64,000 nucleotides of DNA from contig NW_026622963.1 in the NCBI RefSeq assembly GCF_023065955.2, positions 13,337,001-13,401,000 of the forward strand. The letters are read 5' to 3'. Position 1 is the first letter of the stretch. Each line of letters begins with the position of its first letter. The notes below the pieces were generated by a model. It did no database searches. It was not told where the DNA came from and saw only the letters and a list, made by a program, of their open reading frames with translations. The translations under genes and the position numbers were made by a program. Source of the stretch: Ursus arctos (taxonomy: Eukaryota > Chordata > Mammalia > Carnivora > Ursidae). This document shows, piece after piece, positions 1 through 13,358 of this stretch.

Positions 1-1745
1 TTTCTGTTCTTTTGACTCTAGCCATCCTAGTGGGTGTGAAATGATATCTCATAGTGGTTTCAATTTGCATTTCTCTAATGATATTGAGAGTCTTCCTGTG
101 CTTCTGTCTTCTCTGGAGAAATGTCCGTTCAAGTCCTTTGCCCACTTAAAAATTGGATTGTCTTTTGTTGTTGAGTTGTAGGAGTTCTTTATATATTCAG
201 GGTATTAAATCCTTATCAGATATATATGATTTGCAAACAATATATCACGTTCAATAGGTTGTCTTTTCACTTTCTTCATAATGTTCTTTGATACACAGAG
301 AATCTTCATTTTTAAAATTTATTTTTTCCAGTTTTACTGTGATATAACTGACACAGAATATAATTTTGATGAAGTCCAATTATCTGTTTTTTTTCTTTTC
401 ATGCTTTCAGTGTCATTATCTAAGAACCCATTGCCAAATCCAAGATCATGTAGATTTACCTCCATGTTTTTTCTAAGAATTTTATGGTTTTATCTAAATG
501 TATGCTCAATTTTGAGTTAATTATTTTATACAGTATGAGGGATTCAACTTTATTCTTTTGCATGTGGGAATCTAGTTGTCCTAGCCCCATTTATTGAAGA
601 CACTGTTCATTCTCTATTGAATAGTTTTGGCACTATTGTCAAAAATCAATTGGCCATAAATGTTTGGGTTTATTTCTGGGCTCTTAATTTTATACCATTA
701 ATTTTATATGTCTATCCTTATTCCAGTACCACACTGTTCAGAGTACTGTAGCTTTGTAGTAAGTTTTGAAATCAGGAAATGTGGGTGCTGAAAACTTGTT
801 CTTTCTCAAGATGTTTTGGGTTTTGGGGGACCCTCCCTTTTTTTTAAAAGATTTTATTTATTTATTTGACAGATAGAGAGACAGCCAGCGAGAGAGGGAA
901 CACAGGCAGGGGGAGTGGGAGAGGAAGAAGCAGGCTCCCAGCAGAGGAGCCTGATGTGGGGCTCTGGGATCACACCCTGAGCCGAAGGCAGACACTTAAG
1001 GACTGAGCCACCCAGGCGCCCCACTGGGGCCCCTTGAAATTGCATATGAATTTGAGGATTGGCTTTTCCATTTCTGCAAAAATGGTCATTGGAATTTTGA
1101 TAGAGATTACATTGGATCTGCAGATTGCTTTAGGTAGTATTGACATCTTAGCATTATTAAGTATTTCTAGCCATGAACATGGGATGTCTTTCCATTTATT
1201 TAAATCTTTTTAATTTCTTTCAGCCATGTTTTGAAGTTTCCAGTATACAAATCTTTCACCTCCTTGGTTAAGTTTATTTCTAGATATTTTATTATTTTGG
1301 GTAGTATTGTAAATGCAATCATCTTAATTTGCTTTTCAGATTTTTCATTGCTGGTATAGAGGGTATAGAGAAATACAACAGAGTTTTGTGTTGCTATTTT
1401 ACCTGCAACTTGCTGAATTCATTTGTTAGCTCGAGCAGTATTCTTATGAATTTTGGGGGGATTTTCTATATATAGGATCATGGGATCTTGTCATCTGCAA
1501 ATGGAGATAGTTTTACTTTCTCCTTTCCAATTTGGATGTTTTTAATTCTTGCCTCATTGCTCTGGCTAGAACTTCCAGTACAATGTTGACTAGCAGTGGT
1601 GAAAATAGGCATTCTTGATTTGTTCCTGATCTTAGCAGGGAAGATTTCAGTCTTCCACCATTGAATTTGATGTTAGCTGTGTGTTTTCCACAAATTCCCT
1701 TTATCATATTGGAGAAGTTCCCTTCTATTCCTAGTTTCCTAAGTG
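1..1745 (-). mobile_element. Old L1 fragment, interrupted by a SINE at 839-1022
   Basis: On the + strand the text reads as the reverse complement of an L1 ORF2, C-terminal part at the left and reverse-transcriptase part at the right. Examples are the 'tagctttgtagta' region and the 'atcatgtcatctg'-like FADD-motif region near 1490, followed by the stretch encoding [17 protein letters not shown] near 1513-1600. Many stops and indels make it non-coding. The left part runs off the window edge. It is antisense to OCA2. Confidence 0.85.
839..1022 (-). mobile_element. Carnivore tRNA-derived SINE (CAN SINE)
   Basis: Reverse complement of the standard element. Poly-T and 'aaagattttatttattt' tail at the left, 'agggggagtgggagaggaagaagcagg' style body, and the tRNA-derived head 'ccacccaggcgcccc' at the right. 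It splits an L1. I could not define a clean target duplication. Confidence 0.9.
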
Positions 1746-2960
1746 TTTTCCCTTCTCTCAGAGAACTTGTGCTTAAGATGGAAGATGAAAAGAAGACATG
1801 ACCACTGGGGGACAGTGGCTGAGACCATGTTGTTCCCTAGAGACTGTTAATGCTAAAAAGAGATGTATTTGGAAAGATTCAAGGATAATACCATGAGTAG
1901 ATGTTGATACGAGGCTGGAGAGTCTGAGATTCATCTTCTGTGCCAATGTTTCTCACAGTGTGGTATTATTTCAAAATCTCGTGGGTGTTGTAAAAATATA
2001 GCTCTTTGGGCTATACACTTTTCTGAATCAGAATCTATAGGATAGGGTCCTGGGAAATTGTCTTGAAGCAGGGCCCCACAGGATTTGATTGTAGGCTTAC
2101 AGTTGGAAGCCACTGCCATGGCAGGAGAGAATGAAATGAGAATGGCAGGAGGAGGATGTGCTGGCAGACTTGGGTACAGGAATCTAACACCCTTGGAATT
2201 TTTCTGATAATTCCAGGACCCCAAGGTTTAAAAAGAGGGTGACAAGAGGGAAATCTTGAGCAGGTAGATTTTAGGAGAACACCAATTCCTTTTTAGGCAT
2301 GCTGATTTGAAGTGTGAGCATGGCCAGGCTATATAGTTGCCTATCCTGGGTGGGAAGACACAGCTGTGGCAGCATCCCATCTATTGTGCTTGGTGCATGG
2401 GAGATGCTAAAACATGCTAGCTTCTCTCACCCCATGGAATTGATGGCTTTTCCTGGCTTTAATCATGTGAGGTGTTATAGCTGATCTCATCCCAACATCT
2501 TAAGCTTGCTGTTGCCAGGTGCTATGTTGGGTATTGGTCTCATGGTATAGTTGGGGGGTAGATATATAAACAAGTGTGCAAAGTGTGCAATAAATGACAC
2601 AACAGAGGTGGGTGCAAGGTACAGCAAGGACAGAGGGAGGGTGATCTCCAACTTTCTTGGAGGAAAATGAATTTACACAAAGGAATGAAGAGTGCCAGGA
2701 ATGCAAATGGCTTTAGTCAATATATACATTTCTTATCGTCTTTAAAAGATAATTGATCATTTAAAAAATAATGAAAATGCAGTGTGTGTTTTATAACACA
2801 CGTAAAAGTATGACAGCAATACCACAAAGGTTGGGAAGAGAGAAACGGGAGCACGTTATTTTTAAGTGTACCTTTGTGCACTATAGATGTATATAGTTGT
2901 ATACATGGATATGCGTGTATATATTACTATTATATGTTATAGAGGAACAGGTATAATATA
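1746..2960. other. Intron 2 sequence with no recognised element
   Basis: Mixed-composition DNA without a clear repeat, splice-flanked coding frame or RNA gene. The longest open frames have no recognisable similarity and no splice context, so I do not call them genes. Confidence 0.5.
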
Positions 2961-3247
2961 ATTTTAAGTTGGAGTCTAAGAAGCTAAAGATGTATACTGT
3001 AAACCCTAAAGCAACAACTAAACTAACAAAGAATTATAGCTAATAAGCCAGCTACAAAGGGGATAATATGGATCATATAATATACTCAGTTACTGCAAAA
3101 TAAGGCAGAAAAAGAGGAAAAAGGGAACAAGGAATAGACAGGCAAATAGAAAACAAGTAGCAAGGTGGTAGATTTAAACCTAAATATACAATAATCACAT
3201 TATATGTGAATGGACTGAATACCTTATGTATGAAGGAACACACTTTA

Positions 3248-3260
3248 TTTTTGAAAATAT

Positions 3261-3291
<31 letters not shown>

Positions 3292-3446
3292 TTTGAGAGA
3301 GAGAGAGAACAGAGGGAGAGGAAGGGAGAGAAGCTGATTCCCTGCTGAGCAAGGAGCCCAACACAGGGCTCCATCCCAAGGACCCTGAAATCATGACCCA
3401 AGCCAAAGGCAAACACTTAACCAACTGAGTCACTCAGGCACCCCTA
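3248..3446 (-). mobile_element. CAN SINE, older subtype, with (TTTA)n tail
   Basis: An inverted element with a long TTTA/ATTT tail (3252-3293), a GA-rich body and head 'gagtcactcaggcacccc'. It is flanked by 15-bp target duplications (3233-3247 and 3447-3461, 'aaggaacacacttta' with one mismatch), so the limits are firm. Confidence 0.92.
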
Positions 3447-3648
3447 AAGGAACCCACTTTAAATATAAAAGTGCAGATAGGTTAAAAGTAAAAAGATGGA
3501 AAAAGATATACAATGCTAAAATGGATACAAGAAAACTGGAGTGGCTATATTAATATTAGAACAAGTGGATTATAGAGTAAAGAATATTACTAGGAATAGA
3601 GATGGCCATGTCATAAAGGGGTCAATCTGTCAAAAGGCCATAATTCTT

Positions 3649-3856
3649 TTTTAAAAAATAGTAATTGTTTTTTTCAAGATTTTATTTATTATTTATTTGA
3701 GAGAGAGAGAAAGAGAGAGAGAATGAGTGGGCAGGGAGAGGAAGAAACAGGCTTTTCGAGGAGCAGGGAGCCTGATGAGGGCACGATCCCAGGACCCTGG
3801 GATCATGACCTGAGTCGAAGGCAGAGGCTTGACCGACCAAGCTACCCAGGTGCCCC
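3649..3856 (-). mobile_element. CAN SINE
   Basis: An inverted element with tail 'aagattttatttatt', a GA-repeat body and head 'ctacccaggtgcccc'. Target duplication at 3633-3648 and 3857-3873 ('aaagg-cataattctt', two small differences). It lies in the same old L1 fragment as the previous SINE, 200 bp away. Confidence 0.9.
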
Positions 3857-4180
3857 AAAGGGTCATAATTCTTAACATTCATGGACTTATGAAGAGCTAC
3901 AAAATATATGAAGCAAAAAGTGATAGAACACAGGAAGAAATAGACCCAAAATCATAGTTAGAGATTTCGGACCTTCTCTCATTAATTGATGGCACCTGCC
4001 CCCCCCCCAAAGCCTGGACTTAATCAAATGCATATCACACACAGGGGAGAGAATTGTGGTTTACAGAGAAATTTGGCAAAGTCCATCATTCTCTGCAATG
4101 TCTCCAATCCATGTGCCTGCTCCAGGCCACCAGGATGAGTATCTCCTCTATCCAGGCAGTTTTCCAAGAAGAGCTTAGAA

Positions 4181-4424
4181 AATGAACCATGAGAGACTGT
4201 GGACTCTGGGAAACAAACTGAGGGCTTCAGAGGGGAGGGGGGTGGGGGAATGGGATAGGCTGGTGATGGGTAGTAAGGAGGGCACATATTGCATAGCGCA
4301 CTGGGTGTTATACACAACTGATGAATCATGGAACTTTACATCAAAAACCAGGGATGTACTGTATGGTGACTAACATAATATAATAAAAAATTATTATAAA
4401 AAATAAACTAAAAAAAAAAAAGAA
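4181..4424 (+). mobile_element. 5'-truncated L1, 3' UTR and poly-A only
   Basis: It starts 'atgaaccatgagagactgtg' and contains the G-rich 'ggggaggggggtgggggaatgggata' block, 'cactgggtgttata', 'tactgtatggtgactaacat' and an A-rich tail. This is the sense version of the carnivore L1 3' end seen repeatedly in antisense elsewhere in the window. The preceding 170 bp (4010-4180) is not recognised. Confidence 0.88.
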
Positions 4425-4440
4425 AGAAATAGACCAAAAT

Positions 4441-6289
4441 ATGTCGCCAGCAGGGTTTATCTAGGAACATGAGATAGGGACTAAATCTGCCATGTACACT
4501 TGAATATCTTACTGATTTCAAATTAGAGGTTGGTCAGAAAAATTTGCTAAAAATAGACTTCCTTTTTCTTATATGGGATATCACTACTGAGCATATGGTA
4601 TAATGCACACACATGATATGAAAAGTATTAATAAAAAGTGTAAAATGGTCTTCCAAGGAGCTGTCTACCTCATAAAATAATAATGATCTTATGTTTCATG
4701 CAGTAATATATTAAGGTACTTTCAGTTCATCTGTATTCCTATTAACAATGCTGAATTTTTTATCCTTGGACTCACACTTTCATGTCTGTCTGGGAGAGGA
4801 TGACTGTGAGGGAACAGTGTAGCTTTTTGCTCAGGGCCCATACACCTTTCATTAACGTGGAGAGTTCTATCATCTCCCTTGAAAGCACATAAGTCTATGT
4901 GGTTTGTTTTGGGAGGAGGATATTTTTGTTTTTTGAGCAATAGAAATGATTTATCTCTTCAATAACCAGCCCTGTCATAAGCCTATCCAACGTTAATGAT
5001 TCATTTTCTGAGTTTTCCAGCGAATTAGAGTGAATGTTGGTCTGATTTCCTCCCACAGGGTTTTTTTTCTGACTAAAAACAATCTTTCCAATTTTGATTT
5101 TGTTGCTTATTTGTAGAGATTAACACTTGTTTATTATAGTGCAGTGATTTTTCCAAATAGAGTCTTTCCCATTCCAATCATCTGCTTTGAAAAGAAGGAA
5201 TTGCATCTTTGATGCCTAAGTATTACTTAGCCAAAGGACTGACACTTTTATCTTACTACTTTTGTGTTAGCCCTGGAAAAAGTGGGCACCAATCTTTTTG
5301 TTGTGATTTTTGGGGGACATATACTGAACAATCATCAGCTCCTGCAGCAAGCTGGACAAGGACAGCCATGCATGTTTGGCTTTATTAGTAATATGTCTGC
5401 TTCATATGCCTCACTGGGCCCAGTCACCACCTGACTGCTCCAAGCACATCCTTTTGAATTATAAAACTGAACTGTAAACTTCAGAAATCACACCACTAGG
5501 CCAGCTAGCTATTTGAACTATTTTCCTTGGGGGAAATACTTGAAATTGGATCTTAAATCATCTGATTGTTTTTACATTAAAGTAAATCCTAAAATTGTTC
5601 TGGTAAATCTCAGTCAAAAAGACTTCCCCAAGCCTTTGGGTATACTATTAGTCTTTTTTGTGTGATTAGTAATATCCATTCATATTTAACAATTCTTGTG
5701 TTAACTGTACTTACACGTATTCTAGGAAAATTTTTAAGCAGTATCTAGAAATTCTTTTTAATATTGAGTTGCACCATCTGTAACAAAACTAGTTGTTTAA
5801 ACAGAGGTTAACATGAACCCCAACATCTATTTGTAAAGAATGAATTTTAAAAATTCCTTTTCTCTACTTCGGAATAATGCACAGGACCTCTTGGTTTGGT
5901 GACTCATTTGAGACTTAAGTGGTCCTGTAATACCTGTTTTCCCCTTCTGCTTGCTTGATTTTAGGAGGCTTTTAAAAATAAATGTTTCTTCATTTCTTAG
6001 ACTAACTAGGAATGATAAGTAGAACTAATCAGTTATTTGAAAATATTATGAGATACATATTTTAAATATATTATGAAAATATATTATTTTCATCCTCTAT
6101 TTCAGGATTTCAGTACAGCTTTCCATCTTATCATTTTTTGAATTCCAATTTTCTATTTGATCATCTCTATGCTATTTCTTTTCTGTATATATAACTTCCC
6201 TCTGTTCAAGTTGATAAATTCATTCTTCCTTTAAAATAGTTATACGAGGGCACCTCTTCTTTAACAAAAAATAAAATAGTTATACGCAA
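4441..6289. other. Intron 2 sequence with no recognised element
   Basis: AT-rich DNA with no repeat I can name and no coding frame with splice context. The short frame at 4722-4940 (- strand) has no recognisable domains. Confidence 0.5.
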
Positions 6290-6372
6290 CTGATAAAGTA
6301 CTGAACACTACATCTGAAACTAATGATGTGCTATATGTTGGCTAATTGAATTTAAGTAAAAAAATAAAATAG
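6290..6372 (+). mobile_element. Short L1 3'-end fragment, sense
   Basis: The text 'tgaacactacatctgaaac', 'tgatgtgctatatgttggct', 'aattgaatttaa' and then an A-rich tail is the typical 3' terminus of an older carnivore L1. About 80 bp, 5'-truncated. Confidence 0.7.
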
Positions 6373-6455
6373 CATATAATATTTTATATAGACAAAATAA
6401 TATATGTAACATATAAATAAGTTATTTTTTAATCCCCTATGATCCTCTGTACTAT

Positions 6456-6646
6456 TTTTTTTAAAAGATTTTATTTGTTTATTTATTTGACAGGGGGAGA
6501 GTATAAGCAGGGGGAGCAGCAGAGGGAGGGAGAGAAGCAGGCTCCCCGCTGAGCAGGGAGCCCAATGTGGGACTCGATCCCAGGACCCTGGGATCATGAC
6601 CTGAGCTGAATGCAGATGCTTAATCAACTGAGCCACCCAGGCATCC
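6456..6646 (-). mobile_element. CAN SINE in old L1
   Basis: Tail 'aaaagattttatttgttt' at the left, internal 'gctgagcagggagccc' and 'aggaccctgggatcatgacc', head 'gagccacccaggcatcc' at the right. A short flanking duplication 'tactattt' (about 6450 and 6648) sits in the L1 3' UTR. Confidence 0.9.
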
Positions 6647-6789
6647 TTTACTATTTCTTATATTCCACATATGAGTGAATATCAGTAAGTTATGAGGTTT
6701 AATTTTCATAAAGCAATTAGCATCTCTTTTGCCCTATCCCTTTGCTTCCTAATATGGGCACTACTTTCTGGAATTTTGTATTTATAATT

Positions 6790-6790
<1 letters not shown>

Positions 6791-6822
<32 letters not shown>
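6791..6822. repeat. (TG)n microsatellite
   Basis: Uninterrupted TG dinucleotides, about 15 units, then 'tttgtgtatatac'. It is likely length-polymorphic. Confidence 0.9.
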
Positions 6823-6823
<1 letters not shown>

Positions 6824-8484
6824 TGTATATACATCTCTCTCTCTATTTATTCTATCTACAACCACGTAAGTGGATCCTAAACAATGTATTGTTTAGTGTT
6901 GCTTATTTTTAAGCTTTATGGAGGTTGTATGATGTGTGTATTCTTCTATGAATTCCTTACTTCATTCAACATTATGTTTCTAAAATTACCCATATTGCTT
7001 TGTTTAGAGGTAGTTCATCCAGTTTCACTGCTGTGTAAAATTTCATTTGTGTGAACATCCTGTTGCATGTTGAATTTGTATCTTTCAACTTTGCGGAATT
7101 TGATTTTATTAGTTCTAATTGTTGTGTGTGTGCGTGCATTTGTGTGTTATCTTTAGAATATTCTACATATAAGATAATGTCATCTGTGAACAGAGATAAT
7201 TTTATGTGTTTCTTTTCAATTTGAATGCATTTTATTTCTTTTTCTTGCCTAATTGATCTGGCTAGAGCTTCCAATATTATATTGATTAGAAGCAAAACAG
7301 GTATCCTCAAATTGTTCTTCATCTTAAAGGAAAAGCTTTCAGTATTTCATTTTTGAGTATGATGTTAGCTGTTTTTCATATTTTATTTTTAATAAAAACT
7401 AAAAATTTTATTTTTAATAAAAACTACAACTTTATTCTTGTAGTTTCCTTTCATTCCTAATTGCTAAATATTTTTATAAGGAAAGTGTGCTGAACTTTGT
7501 CATATACTTTTCTGCATCATTAGATGATCATGTGGTTTTTTTTCCTTCACTCTGCTACTGTGGTGTGTTTCGCTGATTGATTTTCATATTTTGATCCATC
7601 CTTGAATTCCAGGAATAAATTCCCCTTGGTCATAGTGTATAATCCTTTTAATATGCTGCTGAACTGACTTGCTAGTATTTTGTTGAGGATTTTTTGCATC
7701 AGTATTCATCAGGGATATTGGTCTGTGTTTTTCTGCTCTTGTAGTGTCTTTGGTATCAAGGTAATGCTGACTTCATTGAATGAGTGTCCCCTCCTTTTCA
7801 GTTTTTTAGGAGAGTTTGAGGAGGTGGTGTTAATTCTTCTTTAAACATTTGGTAGAGTGCATCAGTCAAGCAGTCTGGTTCAGGGCTTTTTTTTGTTATT
7901 GTTCGGAGGTTTTTGATTACTGATTCAATTTTCTTAAGATTTACTCAGATTTTCTTTTTCTTCATTATCAGTGTTGGTAGGTTGTGTATAACTAGGAATT
8001 TGCCCATTTTATCTAGGTTATCCAATTTGTTAGCATATAATCGTTGATAGTATACTCTTACAATCTTTTTTATTTCTGTAAAATTGGTAGGTATGTTTCT
8101 GCTTTCATTCTGACTTTAATAATTTGAGTTTCTCTCTTTTTTTTCTTAGTCAGTCCAGCTAAAGATATGTCAGTTTTATTGATCTTTGTGAAGAACCAGC
8201 TTTTAGTTTCATTGATTTTCTCTATAGTTTTTCTCATCTCTGTTTTATTAGTCACCTCTCTAATCTTTATTTTCTTACTTATGTTAGCTTTTGCGTTTAG
8301 TTTATTCTTCTTTTTGTAGTTTGTTAAGGTGTAAAGTTAGGTTGTTGATTTGAGATCTTTCTTCAGTTTAAATGTAAATACTTACAGCTATTAATTTCCC
8401 TCTTAGTATTGCTTTTGGTTCATCCCATAAATTTTGGTATGTTGTATTTTCATTGTCATTTGTCTCAGAGCATTTGTCTCAAAT

Positions 8485-8851
8485 GGTATTAGTTTGCTAG
8501 GGCTGCCATAACAAAATTGCACAGACAGGGCACTTTAAACAACAGAAACTTATTTCCTCATAGTTCTGGAGGCTATAAGTCCAAGATCAAGGTGCTGGTA
8601 GGGTTGGTTACCTCAAATGCCTCTCTCCTTGGCTTGCAGATGGCTGCCTTCCTACTGCCCCTTCACACTGTTATTGTACATGAATCTTTGGTGTCTCTCT
8701 GTGTGTCAAATTTCCTCTTCTTACAACGCTACCAGTCAAATTGGGTTAGAATCCACCCTAATGGCCTCATTTAACTTAACCACCTATTTAAAGGTATCTC
8801 CAAATACAGTCATATTATAAGATACTGGAGGTTAGGGCTTCAACATATGAG

Positions 8852-8882
<31 letters not shown>

Positions 8883-8918
8883 GGTAAGGGGGGTACACAA
8901 TTCAGCTCACAGAAGATA
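8485..8918 (-). mobile_element. MaLR-type solo LTR (MLT1/MST-like) in old L1
   Basis: On + it starts 'ggtattagtttgctagggct' and contains 'aacaacagaaacttatttcc', 'ttctggaggctataagtcc', 'ggcttgcagatggctgcc', 'tatctccaaatacagtca' and 'cacaattcagctcacag'. This is the characteristic reverse complement of a mammalian MaLR LTR, a non-coding remnant of an ancient ERVL-like element. A 30-base poly-T (8854-8882) lies near its right end. L1 sequence resumes after it. Confidence 0.8.
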
Positions 8919-9893
8919 TTTTCTAATTTCCCTTGTGATTTCTTCTTTGATCCATTGGTTGGTTGAATGTTTTGTTTAATTTCCACATATTTGTGAAATT
9001 TTCAGTTTCCATTTTGTTATTGATTTCTAGTTAATTCTATTGTGATTGGAAAAGGTATGTTGTATTATTTCAGTCTTTTAAAATTTATTAAAACTTATTT
9101 TATGGCATAACATATGGTCTATCCTAGAGAATGTTACATGTGTACTTGAGAGAAATATGTAATTTTGCTGTTTTTGGGTAGATTGTTCTCTGTAGGTCTT
9201 TTAGGTCCAGTTGGTTTATAGTGTTTTGTAAAGCCTCTAGTTCCATATGTGTCTTTTTTTTCTTTTTTTTTAAATGATTTTTTATTATATTATGTTAGTC
9301 ACCATACAGTACATCCCCGGTTTCCGATGTAAGGCTCGATGATTCATTAGTTGTGTATAACACCCAGTGCACCATGCAATACATGCCCTCCTTACTACCC
9401 ATCACCGGTCTATCCCATTCCCCCACCCCCCTCCCCTCTGAGGCACTCAGTTTGTTTCTCAGAGTCCATAGTCTCTCATGCTTCATTCCCCCTTCTGATT
9501 ACCCCCCCCTTTCTTTATCCCTTTCTTCCCCTACCTATCATCCTAGTTCTTATGTTCCATAGATGAGAGAAATCATATGATAGTTGTCTTTCTCTGCTTG
9601 ACTTATTTCACTTAGCATTATCTCCTCCAGTGCTGTCCATGTTGTAGCAAATGTTGAGAACTCGTTCTTTCTGATAGCTGAGTAATATTCCATTGTATAT
9701 GTGGACCACAACTTCTTAATCCAGTCATCTGTTGAAGGGCATCTCGGCTCCTTCCACGATTTAGCTATTGTGGACATTGCTGCTATGAACATGGGGGTGC
9801 ATATGGCCCTTCTCTTTACTACGTCTGTATCTTAGGGGTAAACACCCAGTAGTGCAATGGCTGGATCATAGGGTAACTCAATTTTTAACTTTT

Positions 9894-10084
9894 TTTTTTT
9901 TTAAGATTTTATTTATTTATGCGACAGAGATAGAGACAGCCAGTGAGAGAGGAAACACAAGCAGGGGGAGTGGGAGAGGGAGAAGCAGGCTCATAGAGGA
10001 GGAGCCTGATATGGGGCTCAATCCCACAACGCCGGGATCACGCCCTAAGCCGAAGGCTTAACCGCTGTGCCACCCAGGCGCCCC
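9894..10084 (-). mobile_element. CAN SINE inserted in L1 ORF2 C-terminal part
   Basis: Inverted SINE with tail 'aagattttatttatttatgc', body 'cagggggagtgggagaggg' and head 'gccacccaggcgcccc'. A perfect 16-bp target duplication 'tcaatttttaactttt' lies at 9878-9893 and 10085-10100. It postdates the L1. Confidence 0.97.
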
Positions 10085-13000
10085 TCAATTTTTAACTTTT
10101 TAAGGGACCTCCACACTGTTTTCCAGAGTGGCTGTACGAACTTGCATTCCCACCAACAATGTAGGAGGGATCCCCTTTCTCCACATCCTCTCCAACAATT
10201 GTTGTTTCTTGCCTTGTCTATTTTTGCCATTCTAACTGGCGTAAGGTGGTATCTCAGTGTGGTTTTGATTTGAATTTCCTTGGTGGCTAATGATTTTGAA
10301 CATTTTTTCATGTGTCTGTTAGCCATTTGTATGTCTTCATTGGAAAAGTGTCTGTTCATATCTTCTGCCCATTTTTTGATTTGTTTATTTGTTTCTCGTG
10401 TATTGAGTTTGAGAAGTTCTTTGTAGATCTTGGATACCAGTCCTTTATCTGTAGTGTCATTTGCAAATATATTCTCCCATTCCGTGGGCTGCCTCTTAGT
10501 TTTTCTGACTGTTTCTTTGGCTGTGCAGAAACTTTTAATCTTGATGAAGTCCCATAAATTCATTTTATCTTTTGTTTCTCTTGCCTTTGGGGATGTATCA
10601 TGAAAAAGGTTGTTTTGGCCAATGTCGTAGAGGTTGCTGCCTATGTTCTCCTCTAGAATTTTGATGGATTCCTGTCTCACATCGAGGTCTTTCATCCATT
10701 TGGAGTTTATCTTTGTGTATGGTGTGAGAGAGTGGTCAAGTTTCATTCTTTTGCATGTAGCTGTCCAGTTTTCCCAGCACCATTGATTGAAGAGACTGTC
10801 TTTTTCCCACCAGATGTTTTTTCCTGCTTTATCAAATATTAGTTGCCCAAAGTGCCGAGGGTCCATTTCTGGGCTCTCTATTCTGTTCCATTGGTCTATG
10901 TGTCTGTTTTTGTGCCAATACCATGCTGTCTTTGTGATCACAGCTTTGTAGTACAGCTCGAAATCCGGCATTGTGATGTCCCCAGCTTTGTTTTTCCTTT
11001 TCAACAGTTCCTTGGAGATTTGGGGCCTTTTCTGTTTCCATACAAATTTAAAGACTATTTGTTCCAGTTCTTTGAAAACGTCTTTGGTATTTTGATCGGG
11101 ATAGCATTGAAAGTGTAGATTGCTCTGGGTAGCATGGACATTTTAACTATGTTAATTCTTCCGATCCATGAGCATGGAATATCTTTCCATCTTTTTATGT
11201 CTTCCTCAATGACTTTCAAGAGTGATTTATAGTCTCTAGAATATAGGTCCTTTACGTCTCTGGTGAACTAAATTCCAAGGTAACGTATGGTTTTTGATGC
11301 TATTGTAAATGGGATGGATTTCCTAATTTCTCTTTCTTCAGTCTCATTATTCGTGTATAGAAATGCAACTGATTTCTGAGCATTGATTTTGTATCCTGCC
11401 ACATTACTGAATTGCTCTACAACTTCTAATAGTTTGGGAGTGGCTTCTATTGGGTTTTCCATATAGAGTATCATGTCATCTGCGAAGAGAGACATTTTGA
11501 CTTCTTCTTTGCCAATTTGAATACTTTTGATCCCTTTTTGTTGTCTGATTGCTGTTGCAAGGACTTCTAGTACTATGTTGAATAATAGTGGCGAGAGTGG
11601 GCATCCTTATCGAGTTCCTGATCTTAAGGGAAAGGCTTCCAGCTTTTCCCCATTGAGAATAATATTTGCAGTAGGCTTTTCATAGATGGCTTTTATGAGA
11701 TTGAGAAATGTACCTTCTATTCCTACACTCTGAAGGGTTTTAATCAGGAAAGGATGCTGTGTTTTGTCAAATGCTTTTTCTGCATCAATTGAGAGGATCA
11801 TATGGTTCCTGAGTCTTTTCTTGTTGATATGATGTATCACACTGATTGATTTGCGAATGTTGAACCACCCTTGCATCCCAGGTATGAATCCCACTTGGTC
11901 ATGATGGATAATCCTTTTAATGTACTGTTGGATTCTATTAGCAAGGATCTTGTTGAGGATTTTGGCGTCCATATTCATTAGGGAAATCGGTCTGTAATTC
12001 TCCTTTTTGAGGGGGTCTTTGCCTGGTTTGGGGATCAAGGTAATATTGGCCTCATAGAATGAGTTTGGTAGCTTTCCTTCTGTTTCTATTTTTTGAAATA
12101 GCTTTAGGAGAATAGGTATTATTTCTTCTTTGAATGTTTGGTAGAATTCCCCAGGAAAACCATCCGGCCCTGGAGTTTTGTTATTTGGAAGGTTGTTTAT
12201 CACTGACTCAATTTCTTCATAATTAATTGGCCTGTTTAAGAAATCAATTTCTTCTGGTTTCAATCTTGGTAGTTTATAGGTTTCCAGGAAGGATTCCATC
12301 TCTTCCAGATTGCTTTGTTTATTGGCATATAGCTGTTGATAAAAATTTCTAATAATCCTTCCAATTTCAATGGTGTTCGTCGTGACCTCTCCTTTTTCAC
12401 TCATAATTTTAAATATCTGGGTCCTTTCTCTTTTCTTTTGGATAAGTGGTGCCAGTGGTCTGTCAATTTTATTGATTCTCTCAAAGAACCAGCTTCTAGT
12501 CCTGTTGATCTGCTCTACTGTACTTCTGGTTTCTGCTTGATTATTTCAGCTCTAATTTTGGTGAACTGCTTCCTCGTGCGTGGATTAGGCTTGTCCCTCT
12601 GTTGCTGTTCCAGCTTCTTGAGGTGAGAATATAAAAACTGCATTTTAGATTTTTCTATTCTTTTGAGTGAGTCTTGGATGGCTATGTATTTCCCCCTTAG
12701 GACTGCTTTGCAGTATCCCATAGGTTTTGGACCGTTGTGTTTTCATTCTCATTGGTCTCCATAAATTGTTTAAATTGATTTTTGATTTCCTGGTTTATCG
12801 AGTCATTCCTGAGCAGGATGGTTCTTAGTCTCCAAGTGTTTGAGTTTCTTCCAAGTTTTTCCTTGTGGTTGAGTTCCAATTTCAGAGCGTTGTGGTCTGA
12901 GAATATGCAGGGGATAATTTCAATCTTTTGGTCGGTTGAGACCTGCTTTGTGTCCCAGAACATCGTCTATTCTTGAGAATGTTCTATGGGCATTAGACTA

Positions 13001-13168
13001 GAATGAGTATTCTTTGGTTCTGGGGTGTCGTGTTCTATATATATCTATGAGGTCCAACTCGTCGAGTATGGCATTCAAAGCCTTTGATTCTTTGCTTAGT
13101 TTTTGCTAGGGTGTTATGTCTATTTCTGATAGTTGAGTGTTGAGGTCCCCTACTATTAATGTATTTTT

Positions 13169-13358
13169 TTTAAGATTTTATTTATTTATTCAACAGAGAT
13201 AGAGACAGCCAGCAAGAGAGGGAACACAAGCAGGGGGAGTGGGAGAGGAAGAAGCAGGCTCATAGCAGAAGAGCCTGATGTGGGGCTAGATCCCAGATCG
13301 CCGGGATCACGCCCTGAGCCGAAGGCAGACGCCCAACCGCTGTGCCTCCCAGGCGCCC
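13169..13358 (-). mobile_element. CAN SINE inserted in L1 endonuclease region
   Basis: Inverted SINE with 'aagattttatttatttattc' tail, 'gcaagagagggaacacaagc' body and 'cctcccaggcgccc' head. Target duplication 'ctattaatgtattttt' (13153-13168) and 13359-13374, with one mismatch. It interrupts the ORF2 endonuclease domain. Confidence 0.96.

Larger units (their letters stand above)
2961..4000 (+). mobile_element. Old L1 fragment (ORF2 5' part), interrupted by two SINEs
   Basis: The + strand text between and around the SINEs (for example 'gaaaactggagtggctatattaatat' near 3530 and the region 3870-4000) reads like the start of L1 ORF2, which encodes the endonuclease domain. It is heavily mutated with no usable frame. 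The orientation is the same as OCA2, unlike most L1s here. Confidence 0.7.

Noticed and set aside
3936..4440. 'agaaatagacccaaaat' (3936) and 'agaaatagaccaaaat' (4425) as a target duplication around the L1 3' end at 4181-4424
   Set aside because: The sequence following the left copy (3953-4000) continues the older L1 fragment on its left, so it was not newly inserted; the L1 itself starts only at 4181. The match is likely chance in A-rich L1 sequence.
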